Shown: positions 1 to 5,941 of the stretch, one piece after another
Position numbering within the stretch: position 1 is the stretch's first letter
Layout: each line of letters starts with the position of its first letter
Notes under the pieces: model-generated
Seen by the model: the letters and a program-made list of their open reading frames with translations, nothing else
What the model was told of the DNA's origin: nothing
Database searches by the model: none
Made by a program: the position numbers and the translations under genes
Assembly: GCA_023422975.1 (NCBI GenBank)
Contig: JAFAGF010000109.1
Coordinates: 1-6,732, forward strand
DNA: 6,732 nt
Source of the DNA: Pseudomonadota bacterium
Lineage (GTDB): Bacteria; Pseudomonadota; Gammaproteobacteria; Burkholderiales; Burkholderiaceae_C
Direction: 5' to 3'

Positions 1-86
1 GATCCGCAAGCTGTGAGCGCCAAAACGGCCGCAGAAACCGCTAACATTTGAGCAGTACGAGTGAGGTGAGTGGTTTGAGTGCGCAT
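1..86 (-). CDS. Putative lipoprotein, N-terminal signal peptide only (runs off left edge)
   Basis: An ATG at 86-84 on the minus strand opens a frame with no stop to the window edge (28 codons plus two bases). The peptide has a classic bacterial lipoprotein signal: a basic start (R2, R10), a hydrophobic core (MLAVSAAVLAL, residues 14-24) and a lipobox L24-T25-A26-C27 followed by G28. Cys27 would be lipidated and become residue 1 of the mature protein. The +2 residue is Gly, not Asp, so no inner-membrane retention signal is seen. A Shine-Dalgarno GGAG lies at 96-93, six bases before the ATG. The mature domain is outside the window, so its function cannot be named. It is divergent from the aminotransferase gene at 387. 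The export signal is clear; the identity of the gene is unknown. Confidence 0.8.
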   Translation of the reverse strand, partial: MRTQTTHLTRTAQMLAVSAAVLALTACG

Positions 87-92
87 CGCTTG

Positions 93-96
93 CTCC
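93..96 (-). promoter_or_regulatory. Ribosome binding site of the lipoprotein gene
   Basis: GGAG on the minus strand, six bases upstream of the ATG at 86-84. With the signal peptide it fixes the start of this truncated gene. Confidence 0.7.
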
Positions 97-158
97 AGGT
101 TGTAAAACTAAGTAAGTGAATGCTCGCGACTCGTCAAATGGTGTGCCAATTAATATTT

Positions 159-187
159 TTGAGGCAGTATCGGTGTTTGAATAGATT
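159..187 (+). promoter_or_regulatory. Weak candidate sigma-70 promoter for aminotransferase-slyX
   Basis: TTGAGG at 159-164 and TAGATT at 182-187 are separated by 17 bases; each matches four of six positions of the sigma-70 consensus. The AT-rich surroundings make chance matches likely. It would give a leader of almost 200 nt. Other pairings in the same AT-rich stretch (for example TTGAAT at 199-204 with TATAGC at 220-225) are about as plausible. Confidence 0.2.
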
Positions 188-297
188 TAGTTTAAATATT
201 GAATAATCAAAATATTAAATATAGCAATGAATAATAGTCTTTATATTTTCAACATGGCGCAGTAAACCCTCCTCACGGATTTCGAGAGAAGGTTAGC

Positions 298-343
298 ATT
301 CGAAAAACAAACCACTTGTCGGAAAATGCTGATTCGAAAGACA
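298..343. repeat. Direct repeat of a 12-mer around TTCGAAA
   Basis: ATTCGAAAAACA (298-309) and ATTCGAAAGACA (332-343) differ at one base and start 34 bases apart. Between and around them AGCATT (295-300) and AATGCT (325-330) form a 6-bp inverted repeat. The pair lies 44-89 bases before the aminotransferase start. It could be a regulator site or an mRNA leader element; chance cannot be excluded in AT-rich DNA. Confidence 0.35.
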
Positions 344-373
344 GAATACATAAGGCATTGAATTTTTAAATGA

Positions 374-379
374 AAGGAA
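374..379 (+). promoter_or_regulatory. Ribosome binding site of the aminotransferase gene
   Basis: AAGGAA ends seven bases before the ATG at 387. It supports this start over any internal Met; the next one, M39, lies beyond the conserved FAGGFPD segment. Confidence 0.7.
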
Positions 380-386
380 ATTCTTA

Positions 387-1583
387 ATGCAGTTTGCCAA
401 ACGGTTGGACAATGTAGAAACCTCCGCCATACGAGAGTTATTTAAGTTATTGGGTAAGCCGGGGATTATTAGTTTTGCAGGCGGTTTTCCTGACAGCGCC
501 ATGTTTGATGTGGCTGGCATTCAAGAAGCGGCGAATAAAGCGCTGACTGACAATCCGGGCTTGGCCTTGCAATATGGCGCCACAGAAGGGTTTGGCCCTT
601 TGCGTGAGCAACTGGCAGCCTTCATGGCCACCAAGGGTGCCAAAGATGTGTACGCCGACAACCTGATTGTCACCACCGGCAGCCAGCAGGCACTGGACTT
701 GTTGGGTAAATGCATGATCAGTCCCGGCGACAAGGTGATTGTGGAAGGACCTACGTTCTTGGCCACCATCCAGTGCTTCCGTTTGTATGGGGCGGAAGTC
801 ATCAGCGCGCCCGTGGATAGCGATGGTGTAATCGTGGACGAACTGGAGCGTTTGATTGCCGAACACCAGCCCAAATTGGTGTATCTGATTCCTACATTTG
901 GAAACCCCAGTGGAGCCACTTTGAGTTTAGAGCGTCGCAAGCGTGTGCTGGAGCTGGCGGTGCAGTACAAAACCTTGGTGGTGGAAGACGACCCCTATGG
1001 CGATCTGTACTTTGATGCGCCGCCCCCTGCCAGTTTGTTGGCACTGTCCAGTGAAGTGTTGGGTAGCCGCGAGTGGCTGGCGCACTGCGGCTCGCTGTCG
1101 AAAGTGCTCAGCCCCGGTTTGCGCATTGGCTGGCTGATTGCCAATGCGGAGTTGCTGGCCAAGGCGGTGATGTGCAAGCAGTTCAGCGATGCGCACACCA
1201 GCACGTTCGCGCAGGCCACGGCCGCACAATACCTGCTGGCAGGGCATATGCCCACCACGCTGGCCAAGGTGCGCAAGGTGTATGCCGCACGTGCCCAGAC
1301 CATGATGGATGCCCTGCGTGCAGCGCTGGGCGATGCGGTGGCGTTCACCGAGCCCCAAGGTGGTCTGTTCCTGTGGGTGAAGCTGACGGGCCAAGGCGGC
1401 AAACTGGCCGATGCCAATGTGCAGGCCAAAAAGGCCATTGAAGCGGGCGTGGCCTTTGTGCCGGGCGCACCATTTTTCAGCCAGAACCCTGATGTGTCTA
1501 CTCTGCGCCTGTCGTTTGCAACGGCCGATGAAGAGAAGATCCGCGAAGGCGTGGCACGTTTGGCCAAGGCGATGGCCGCATGA
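387..1583 (+). CDS. PLP-dependent aminotransferase, fold type I (LysN / KAT II-like)
   Basis: A 398-residue cytosolic class I/II aminotransferase that should move an amino group between an amino acid and a 2-oxo acid using pyridoxal phosphate. Visible landmarks: FAGGFPD (30-36); the Y-G-x-T-E-G-x-x-P-L-R segment (63-73) typical of this subgroup; TTGSQQALDL (96-105), which holds the cofactor phosphate; PTFGNPSG with Asn173; VVEDDPYGD with Asp201 and Tyr204 for the pyridine ring; GSLSKVLSPGLRIGW with Schiff-base Lys239 and Arg246; and LRLSF with Arg374 for the substrate carboxylate. All key residues are present and the length is normal. The sequence resembles 2-aminoadipate/kynurenine aminotransferases and the aminotransferase half of MocR-type regulators, but has no DNA-binding domain. 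The substrate cannot be told: aminoadipate, aromatic, branched-chain or broad specificity are all possible. The first ~45 codons are AT-richer than the rest. It overlaps slyX by ATGA. Confidence 0.93.
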   Translation: MQFAKRLDNVETSAIRELFKLLGKPGIISFAGGFPDSAMFDVAGIQEAANKALTDNPGLALQYGATEGFGPLREQLAAFMATKGAKDVYADNLIVTTGSQQALDLLGKCMISPGDKVIVEGPTFLATIQCFRLYGAEVISAPVDSDGVIVDELERLIAEHQPKLVYLIPTFGNPSGATLSLERRKRVLELAVQYKTLVVEDDPYGDLYFDAPPPASLLALSSEVLGSREWLAHCGSLSKVLSPGLRIGWLIANAELLAKAVMCKQFSDAHTSTFAQATAAQYLLAGHMPTTLAKVRKVYAARAQTMMDALRAALGDAVAFTEPQGGLFLWVKLTGQGGKLADANVQAKKAIEAGVAFVPGAPFFSQNPDVSTLRLSFATADEEKIREGVARLAKAMAA

Positions 1584-1807
1584 GCGAGTCCTTCAGCACA
1601 GAGCAACTGGAAGCGCGCATCATGGAGTTGGAGGTCAAGGCCAGCTACACCGATGATTTGCTGGAACAGCTGAATATGACCATCTACCGCCAGCAGCAGC
1701 AAATCGATGTGCTGATCAACGAAGTGCGTCAGCTGCGCCAGCAGGTGCCAGAAGGCGGGCAGACGGCACCGCGCAATTTGCGCGATGAGTTGCCGCCGCA
1801 CTATTAA
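1580..1807 (+). CDS. slyX: SlyX family protein
   Basis: A 75-residue protein of the SlyX family, close to the usual ~70 residues. It is mostly one amphipathic helix: from about residue 7 to 55, Leu/Ile/Met recur at heptad spacing (for example L10, I14, L17, L27, L28, L31, I35, I42, L45, I46, V49, L52), suggesting a coiled-coil dimer. The charged/Gln-rich tail ends in PPHY, a hallmark of the family. No catalytic residues are expected. The family was named from Escherichia coli, where slyX neighbours slyD; its molecular role is not established. Its ATG overlaps the aminotransferase TGA (ATGA at 1580-1583), so it is probably made by translational coupling from the same mRNA. It is followed by a repeat-rich gap and the long hairpin terminator. 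Confidence 0.9.
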   Translation: MSESFSTEQLEARIMELEVKASYTDDLLEQLNMTIYRQQQQIDVLINEVRQLRQQVPEGGQTAPRNLRDELPPHY

Positions 1808-1912
1808 CCCGGCTCGGTTTGGCTCGGTTGATCACATCACCGTCAATCGGATGTGCGTAGCTGGGTAAAAACAAAGCTACGCGGTATCCGCGATGCGGTG
1901 ATTGCTCGCTAA
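1808..1912. repeat. Short repeats and small stem-loops 3' of slyX
   Basis: Directly after the slyX stop, a 10-bp unit GGCTCGGTT(T/G) occurs twice in tandem (1811-1820, 1821-1830). Two inverted repeats follow: CACATC/GATGTG (1833-1838 with 1850-1855) and a perfect 8-bp GCGTAGCT/AGCTACGC (1855-1862 with 1875-1882, loop 12). A further GCGG/CCGC pair lies at 1881-1884 with 1888-1891. The first two stems share base 1855 and the last two overlap at 1881-1882, so not all can form at once. None is followed by a T-run, so they are not terminators themselves. They lie in the 3' untranslated part of the aminotransferase-slyX message. Confidence 0.5.
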
Positions 1913-1998
1913 AAAGTAGCGCCTTGCGCTGGTATTGAAAGTATTTCAGATGGTTTTGTATCTGAAGTGCTTTTAAATCCAGCGCAAGGCGCTCTTTT
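1913..1998. terminator. Long near-perfect hairpin, probable bidirectional terminator between slyX and glnD
   Basis: AGCGCCTTGCGCTGG (1918-1932) is the exact reverse complement of CCAGCGCAAGGCGCT (1979-1993). The dyad continues inward about the same centre to 1951/1960, giving 34 paired positions: 29 Watson-Crick, three G-U in the plus-strand RNA, and two mismatches (1933/1978, 1934/1977), with an 8-nt loop (1952-1959). A T-rich tract (TTTT at 1995-1998) follows on the plus strand, and the A-run at 1911-1915 gives a T-run on the minus strand. It lies between the converging slyX (stop 1807) and glnD (stop 2093), where a two-way intrinsic terminator is expected. The stem is much longer than a usual terminator, so it may also be a copy of a dispersed intergenic palindromic repeat. 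Confidence 0.75.
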
Positions 1999-2060
1999 AT
2001 TGATATTGGCTGTTGGGCTCGTGGATGCAGATGCTGGGGTAAATCATGCCGTTGCCACAC

Positions 2061-2086
2061 CGCGAAGGCGCGGCGCGCTATCGCGC
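2061..2086. repeat. Two tiny GC-rich stem-loops next to the glnD stop
   Basis: CGCG/CGCG (2061-2064 with 2069-2072) and GCGCG/CGCGC (2073-2077 with 2082-2086) lie within 35 bases of the glnD stop, on its 3' side. No T-run follows, so they are probably just 3' mRNA structure. The rest of 1999-2092 shows nothing recognisable. Confidence 0.35.
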
Positions 2087-2092
2087 ATGCAC

Positions 2093-4684
2093 TTACTCTT
2101 CCAGCATTTGCACCAGCTCGGTTTCAATTTGCAGCTGTTTGGCGTTGTTGGCCAGGCTGGCACCTTGCACCAAAAAGCTGTCTTCCACGCGCTCGCCCAG
2201 CGTAGAGACCTTGGCCAGCTCCACGCTCAAACCGTGCACTGCCAGAATGCGCGCGACGGAATACAGCAAGCCCGCGCGGTCGCTGGCAGAGATGTTGAGC
2301 AGCCAGCTTTGCGCCTTCTCATCGGGGGTGAGCGTCACGCGCGGCACCATGGGGAAGCTGCGCACACGCCGTGACAGGCGGCGTTTGATGGGCTCGGGCA
2401 GCGGCTCCTTACTTTGAATGGCTTGAGGCAGGCCGCTTTCGATCAAGGTGGTCAGCTCGCGGTAGTGCATGTGCAACTGCTCGGAGGCAATCTGGAAGGT
2501 ATCCAGCGCGTAGCCGTTGCGCGCGGTGTGAATGCGGGCATCCACCACCATCAGCCCGGCTTTGTCAAAGTAGCCGCAGATGCGGGCAAACAAATCGGCC
2601 TGGTCGGGGGCATACACCAGCACCTGCACGCCTTCGCCTGCCAGCGACTGGCGCGCGCGCACCACGGGTGTGGGGCTGCCTACATGGCGTGAGAGGTGGC
2701 GCGTGTGCCAGGCGATGTCGGCGGGCTCGTGGCGCATGAAGTAGCTCACGGTCAGCGTGTCCCACAAGGCTTTGTGCGACTCATGCGGCTGTGCCGACAG
2801 TGCCAGTTGGACCAGTGCATCGCGCTTGCGCGCTTCCACCAGCGATTGCGCATCGGGCGCACGCCCGCCGAGCACGCGCATGGTGTTGTGGAACAGGTCT
2901 TCCAGCAGCTTGGCTTTCCAGCCGTTCCACACCTTGGGGCTGGTGCCGCGAATATCGGCCACCGTCAGCAGGTACAGCGCGGTGAGCTGGCGTTCGTTAC
3001 CCACCCGCTCGGCAAAGGCGCGGATGACATCGGGATCAGAGGTATCTTGCTTTTGCGCCACGGTGCTCATTTGCAGATGCTCACGCACCAGAAATTCCAC
3101 CAGAGCGGCATCAGCAGCTTCCATGCCGTGCTGGCGGGCAAAACGCTTGACTTCAATCGCTCCAATTTCCGAGTGATCACCGCCGCGGCCCTTGCCAATG
3201 TCATGGAACAGGCAGGCCAGGTACAGCAGCCAAGGCTTGTCCCAGCCGCTGGCCAGCTGTGAGCACAGTGGGTATTCGTGGGCGTGCTCCGCCATGAAAA
3301 AGCGGCGCATATTGCGCAACACCATCAGGGTGTGCTGGTCCACGGTGTAAACGTGGAACAGGTCGTGCTGCATTTGCCCGACGATGCGGCGAAATGACCA
3401 CAGATAACGCCCCAGCACCGAGGTGGCATTCATCAGCCGGAAGGCGTGCGTCTGCCCGCTGGGTGCTTGCAGGATTTGCATGAACGTGCGGCGGTTGACG
3501 GGGTCTTGGCGGAAACTGCTGTCCATCACATCGCGTGCGCTGTAGAGCGCGCGCAGCGTACGCGCAGACAAGTCGCGCAGGCCGGGCGATTGCTGGTAGG
3601 TCAAAAAGGTGGCCAAGATGGCCTGCGGGTCCTGGTGGTAGAGGTCGTCACTGGCCACTTCGATCAGGCCGTCCTTGTCCCAAAAGCGCGCGTCAATCTG
3701 CTTGAGCGCGGCGTTGTGGGGGTAGAGGTGCTCCTGGATATTGAGCAGCAAAATCTGTTGCAGCTGCATGACGGCTTTGGCGGCCCAGTAGTAGCGGCGC
3801 ATCAGCACCTCACTGGCGCGCACGGGCATAGTCTCGCCCACGGGGGTATGGCTCTGGATGCCCAGGGATTCGGCCACCGCAGTCTGCAAGTCAAAGATCA
3901 AACGGTCTTCGTGGCGTCCAGAGATGGCATGCAGCTTGGCCCGGATCAGGCTGAGCGTGGCTTCGTTGCGCTCCAGTTGCGTGGCTTCAAACTCGGTGGC
4001 GATGCCCGATGCCGCCAGCTCGCGCCAGGTGCGGCCCAAACCCGCGGCTTGCGATACCCACAAAATCGTGTGCAGATCGCGCAGGCCGCCGGGCGACTCT
4101 TTGCAATTGGGCTCCAGCGAATAGGGTGTGCCCTCGTGCTTGGTGTGGCGCTGGCGCAATTCCAAGGTCTTGGCCGTAAAGAACGCTTTGGGATTCAGGC
4201 CTGCACGGTATTGCTGCTGAAAATCTGCAAAAAAAGCGGCATCCCCCTCAATCAAGCGCGCCTCCAGCATGGCGGTCTGCACCGTGACGTCGTGTTTGGC
4301 TTCGGCCACGCATTCGGCAATGGTGCGCACGCTGGAGCCAATTTCTAATCCGGCATCCCAGCAAGCGCCAATAAAACGCTCCAGATGCGGCTTGAGGTGG
4401 TTGTGGGCTTCAGTGGATTCACCGGGCAACAGCAACAGCACGTCCACATCGGAGGCTGGGAACAGTTGCTCGCGCCCATAGCCGCCTACTGCCACCAAGG
4501 CCACTTCCGCAGGCAGTTGCGAGGCGGCGCGGATGGCGCACAAATGCTTGTCCGTCAGGCGAGAGAGCTTTTGCAGCACGCTGCGAATGCTGCGTGTGCT
4601 GGCTGCAGGGGTTCGCAGTCCCTCGCTGATGGCATTTTTTTCTTGGCGGTAAACGGTACGCAAGGTGCCGAGTTCGGTGTTCAT
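2093..4684 (-). CDS. glnD: Bifunctional [protein-PII] uridylyltransferase / uridylyl-removing enzyme GlnD
   Basis: An 863-residue glutamine sensor at the top of the nitrogen control cascade. When glutamine is low it adds UMP to PII proteins (GlnB/GlnK); when glutamine is high it removes UMP. PII then controls glutamine synthetase adenylylation and NtrB/NtrC. All four domains are visible in family order: the nucleotidyltransferase domain with GGYGR (67-71) and metal-binding Asp79/Asp81 in ASDVDVLLLLP; the linker with SPGGLRDLHT (197-206); the HD hydrolase domain with the VYTVDQHT segment (445-452), His494-Asp495 in LFHDIGKG, His504 and Asp577; and two ACT domains at about 685-760 and 795-863 (DRAGLLY at 802-808) for glutamine sensing. 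Length and motifs are complete, so both activities should be intact. The start is the ATG at 4684; no strong Shine-Dalgarno is seen. Map lies upstream on the same strand, behind a terminator. Confidence 0.97.
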   Translation of the reverse strand: MNTELGTLRTVYRQEKNAISEGLRTPAASTRSIRSVLQKLSRLTDKHLCAIRAASQLPAEVALVAVGGYGREQLFPASDVDVLLLLPGESTEAHNHLKPHLERFIGACWDAGLEIGSSVRTIAECVAEAKHDVTVQTAMLEARLIEGDAAFFADFQQQYRAGLNPKAFFTAKTLELRQRHTKHEGTPYSLEPNCKESPGGLRDLHTILWVSQAAGLGRTWRELAASGIATEFEATQLERNEATLSLIRAKLHAISGRHEDRLIFDLQTAVAESLGIQSHTPVGETMPVRASEVLMRRYYWAAKAVMQLQQILLLNIQEHLYPHNAALKQIDARFWDKDGLIEVASDDLYHQDPQAILATFLTYQQSPGLRDLSARTLRALYSARDVMDSSFRQDPVNRRTFMQILQAPSGQTHAFRLMNATSVLGRYLWSFRRIVGQMQHDLFHVYTVDQHTLMVLRNMRRFFMAEHAHEYPLCSQLASGWDKPWLLYLACLFHDIGKGRGGDHSEIGAIEVKRFARQHGMEAADAALVEFLVREHLQMSTVAQKQDTSDPDVIRAFAERVGNERQLTALYLLTVADIRGTSPKVWNGWKAKLLEDLFHNTMRVLGGRAPDAQSLVEARKRDALVQLALSAQPHESHKALWDTLTVSYFMRHEPADIAWHTRHLSRHVGSPTPVVRARQSLAGEGVQVLVYAPDQADLFARICGYFDKAGLMVVDARIHTARNGYALDTFQIASEQLHMHYRELTTLIESGLPQAIQSKEPLPEPIKRRLSRRVRSFPMVPRVTLTPDEKAQSWLLNISASDRAGLLYSVARILAVHGLSVELAKVSTLGERVEDSFLVQGASLANNAKQLQIETELVQMLEE

Positions 4685-4818
4685 AGCGCGATAACCTGTC
4701 GGAGAAAACTGGTCCTAACCTAAGCAAGAAATATGCGCGCTTGCAAGGCCGTGCATATTCGTTGCCGGGGCAATCGGCGTTTGGCGCGTGCCATCGCCGT
4801 TGCGCGCGCGTACGCTGT
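4685..4818 (-). promoter_or_regulatory. Region expected to hold the glnD promoter
   Basis: Because an intrinsic terminator follows map, glnD probably starts transcription within these 134 bases. On the minus strand a TTGCAA at about 4747-4742 could be a -35 element, but no convincing -10 hexamer follows at 16-18 bases. No sigma-54 (GG-N10-GC type) promoter or NtrC-like dyad was recognised. This entry is an inference from context. Confidence 0.3.
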
Positions 4819-4852
4819 AAAAAAAGGCAGCGTGCGTCGTGCAGGCTGCCTT
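4819..4852 (-). terminator. Intrinsic terminator after map
   Basis: Read on the minus strand, AAGGCAGC (4852-4845) and GCTGCCTT (4831-4824) form a perfect 8-bp stem with a 13-nt loop. A run of seven T follows (4825-4819, the first overlapping the stem). It starts about 30 bases after the map stop codon. This is a textbook Rho-independent terminator and separates map from glnD transcriptionally. A T5 run at 4858-4862 on the plus side would let it work the other way too, though no plus-strand gene precedes it. Confidence 0.85.
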
Positions 4853-4883
4853 GTGGGTTTTTACCAGAGCGCTGGCTGCACTA

Positions 4884-5699
4884 TCAGCAGCGGATGCTCT
4901 GGATAAAGTCCGGTGGCGTAGGCGAGCCGTCAGACCACGTCAGGATATCGTAGCCCGTCTTGGTGACCGCCATCATCAACTCCCACTGTGCCGACAGGCT
5001 GCGGTCTTTGGTGATGATGGTCCAGCCGTCCTGGCCCAGTTCTTTCACTTCGCGCTTACCCAGGTTCAGCATGGGCTCAATCGTGAAGACCATGCCTTCT
5101 TCCAGCACCACGCCTTCGCCGGGGCGGCCATAGTGCAGCACCTGGGGTTCTTCGTGGAATTTTTGGCCAATACCGTGGCCGCAATACTCGCGCACTACTG
5201 ACAGGTTGTGCTTTTCGGCAAAAGTCTGAATGGCATAGCCAATGTCGCCCAGCGTGTTGCCCGGCTTGACTTGCTGAATGCCCAGCCACATGGCTTCAAA
5301 CGTCAGCTTGTCCAGGCGCTTGCCCGCAATCGTGCCTTCGCCGATCTGGAACATGCGGCTGTTGTCACCGTACCAGCCGTCTTCGGTGATGACGGTCACA
5401 TCCACGTTCACGATGTCGCCTTTTTTCAGCGGCTTATCGTTGGGAATGCCGTGGCACACCACGTGATTGGGTGAAGTGCACAGGTGGCCTGGGTAGGGCG
5501 GATAGCCGGGCGGCTGGTAGCCAATGGTGGCCGACTTGGTGCCTTGTTGGGCCATGCATTCGGCGCCCAAACGGTCGATTTCCGCGGTGGTGATGCCGGG
5601 CTTGATGTGGGGGGTGATGTAGTCCAGCACTTCCGAAGCCAAGCGGCCTGCAACGCGCATGCGCTCAATGTCTTCGGGCGATTTGATGGTGATGCTCAT
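4884..5699 (-). CDS. map: Type I methionine aminopeptidase
   Basis: A 271-residue cytosolic metalloenzyme that removes the initiator Met from new proteins when the second residue is small. Residues matching the known active site are present: His83 in VVCHGIP, Asp100 in VNVDVTV, Asp112 in YGDNSRMF, His175 in EYCGHGIG, His182 in FHEEPQVLHY, Glu208 in FTIEPM and Glu240 in LSAQWE. The five metal ligands are Asp100, Asp112, His175, Glu208 and Glu240. The residue after Glu240 is Leu where most type I enzymes have His. The frame stays open upstream to an ATG at 5786, but family homology begins at MSITIKSPEDIERM, so the ATG at 5699 is chosen. No strong Shine-Dalgarno precedes it (GGAATAATCTCCCC just upstream). 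It is divergent from purL and ends before its own terminator. Confidence 0.95.
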   Translation of the reverse strand: MSITIKSPEDIERMRVAGRLASEVLDYITPHIKPGITTAEIDRLGAECMAQQGTKSATIGYQPPGYPPYPGHLCTSPNHVVCHGIPNDKPLKKGDIVNVDVTVITEDGWYGDNSRMFQIGEGTIAGKRLDKLTFEAMWLGIQQVKPGNTLGDIGYAIQTFAEKHNLSVVREYCGHGIGQKFHEEPQVLHYGRPGEGVVLEEGMVFTIEPMLNLGKREVKELGQDGWTIITKDRSLSAQWELMMAVTKTGYDILTWSDGSPTPPDFIQSIRC

Positions 5700-5820
5700 G
5701 GGGAGATTATTCCACTGGCTGCGATAGGCTGGCGTGGCAGCGGCACTTCTTGACGTTGCTAGCAGGGTGTTGGGGTTTGTGTGCAAGGCATGTGCCTATT
5801 CCCCCAGCTCATATCGCTTT

Positions 5821-5850
5821 TCGTATAGACAGTATTCGGCCCGGTAAAAT
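5821..5850 (+). promoter_or_regulatory. Probable purL promoter (-10 TAAAAT)
   Basis: TAAAAT at 5845-5850 matches five of six bases of the -10 consensus, in the context GGTAAAATAG. The sequence at the expected -35 place (about 5821-5827) is a poor match. TAGACA at 5826-5831 resembles TTGACA, but only 13 bases separate it from the -10. The inferred RNA start is near 5857, giving a leader of about 85 nt. Confidence 0.5.
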
Positions 5851-5867
5851 AGGTGCTCTCTCGATTC

Positions 5868-5912
5868 AGCGCCCAGGCCCTGTTGCTCACCCAGCAGGGC
5901 TGAGGCGCTTTT
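5868..5912 (+). promoter_or_regulatory. Terminator-like hairpin in the purL leader
   Basis: AGCGCC (5868-5873) pairs with GGCGCT (5904-5909). After a 2x2 mismatch, GGCCCTGTTG (5876-5885) pairs with CAGCAGGGCT (5892-5901) with two G-U pairs, around the same centre, leaving a 6-nt loop (5886-5891). TTTT follows at 5909-5912, a short T-run. No plus-strand gene lies upstream to terminate, so the structure belongs to the purL leader, 29 bases before the GTG start. It could be an attenuator, an mRNA-stability element, or a weak terminator of stray transcription. Confidence 0.55.
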
Positions 5913-5941
5913 CACCAGCCTTCACATAAACAGGCCGCCTC

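Larger units (their letters stand above)
87..386. other. AT-rich divergent intergenic control region
   Basis: About 300 bases without a gene lie between the lipoprotein gene (minus strand) and the aminotransferase gene (plus strand). Positions 150-250 are strongly AT-rich, in sharp contrast to the GC-rich coding DNA around them, and contain many short A/T tracts. The right part (278-343) carries three TTCGA cores at 281-285, 299-303 and 333-337. Two of these sit in a near-identical 12-mer (298-309 and 332-343, 11 of 12 matching). The region must contain the promoters of both genes, and the repeats could be operators. On the minus strand a TTGACG at 137-132 resembles a -35 element for the lipoprotein gene, but no good -10 follows at the right distance. 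No RNA gene or credible ORF was seen. Confidence 0.6.
5700..5941. other. Divergent map/purL intergenic control region
   Basis: These 242 bases must carry promoters for map (minus strand) and purL (plus strand). The right half holds a good -10 element and a leader hairpin for purL, listed separately. For map only weak hexamers are seen: TATACG on the minus strand at 5827-5822, with no clear -35. No PurR-type palindrome (ACGCAAACGTTTGCGT-like) was found. Confidence 0.5.

Noticed and set aside
108..137. TTGACG at 137-132 on the minus strand as a -35 element for the lipoprotein gene
   Set aside because: The -35 match is good, but hexamers 16-18 bases downstream match TATAAT at only about two positions, so no promoter is called.
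191..220. Imperfect AT palindrome around AATATT as an operator
   Set aside because: Such matches arise easily in a region almost wholly A and T; nothing distinguishes it from noise.
995..1801. Long open frame (268 codons) on the minus strand, antisense to the aminotransferase gene and slyX
   Set aside because: It lies opposite two clearly homologous genes, has no recognisable domain and is best explained by GC-rich codon bias leaving the opposite strand open.
1918..1993. The long hairpin as a transposon-derived MITE
   Set aside because: No target-site duplication is seen at its ends and no transposase is nearby. The A/T flanks fit a two-way terminator better, although a dispersed repeat is still possible.
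3446..4348. 300-codon plus-strand frame opposite glnD
   Set aside because: It is a shadow of GlnD, whose four domains are intact on the minus strand. The His/Gln/Gly-rich composition is typical of antisense readings.
5700..5786. 29-residue N-terminal extension of Map from the ATG at 5786
   Set aside because: The extra residues match nothing in the family, and the conserved start MSITIKSPEDIERM begins at 5699.
5853..5903. Sixteen-codon GTG mini-ORF across the purL leader hairpin, as a possible leader peptide
   Set aside because: It has no Shine-Dalgarno, starts at or before the predicted transcription start and has no run of regulatory codons. It is probably chance.
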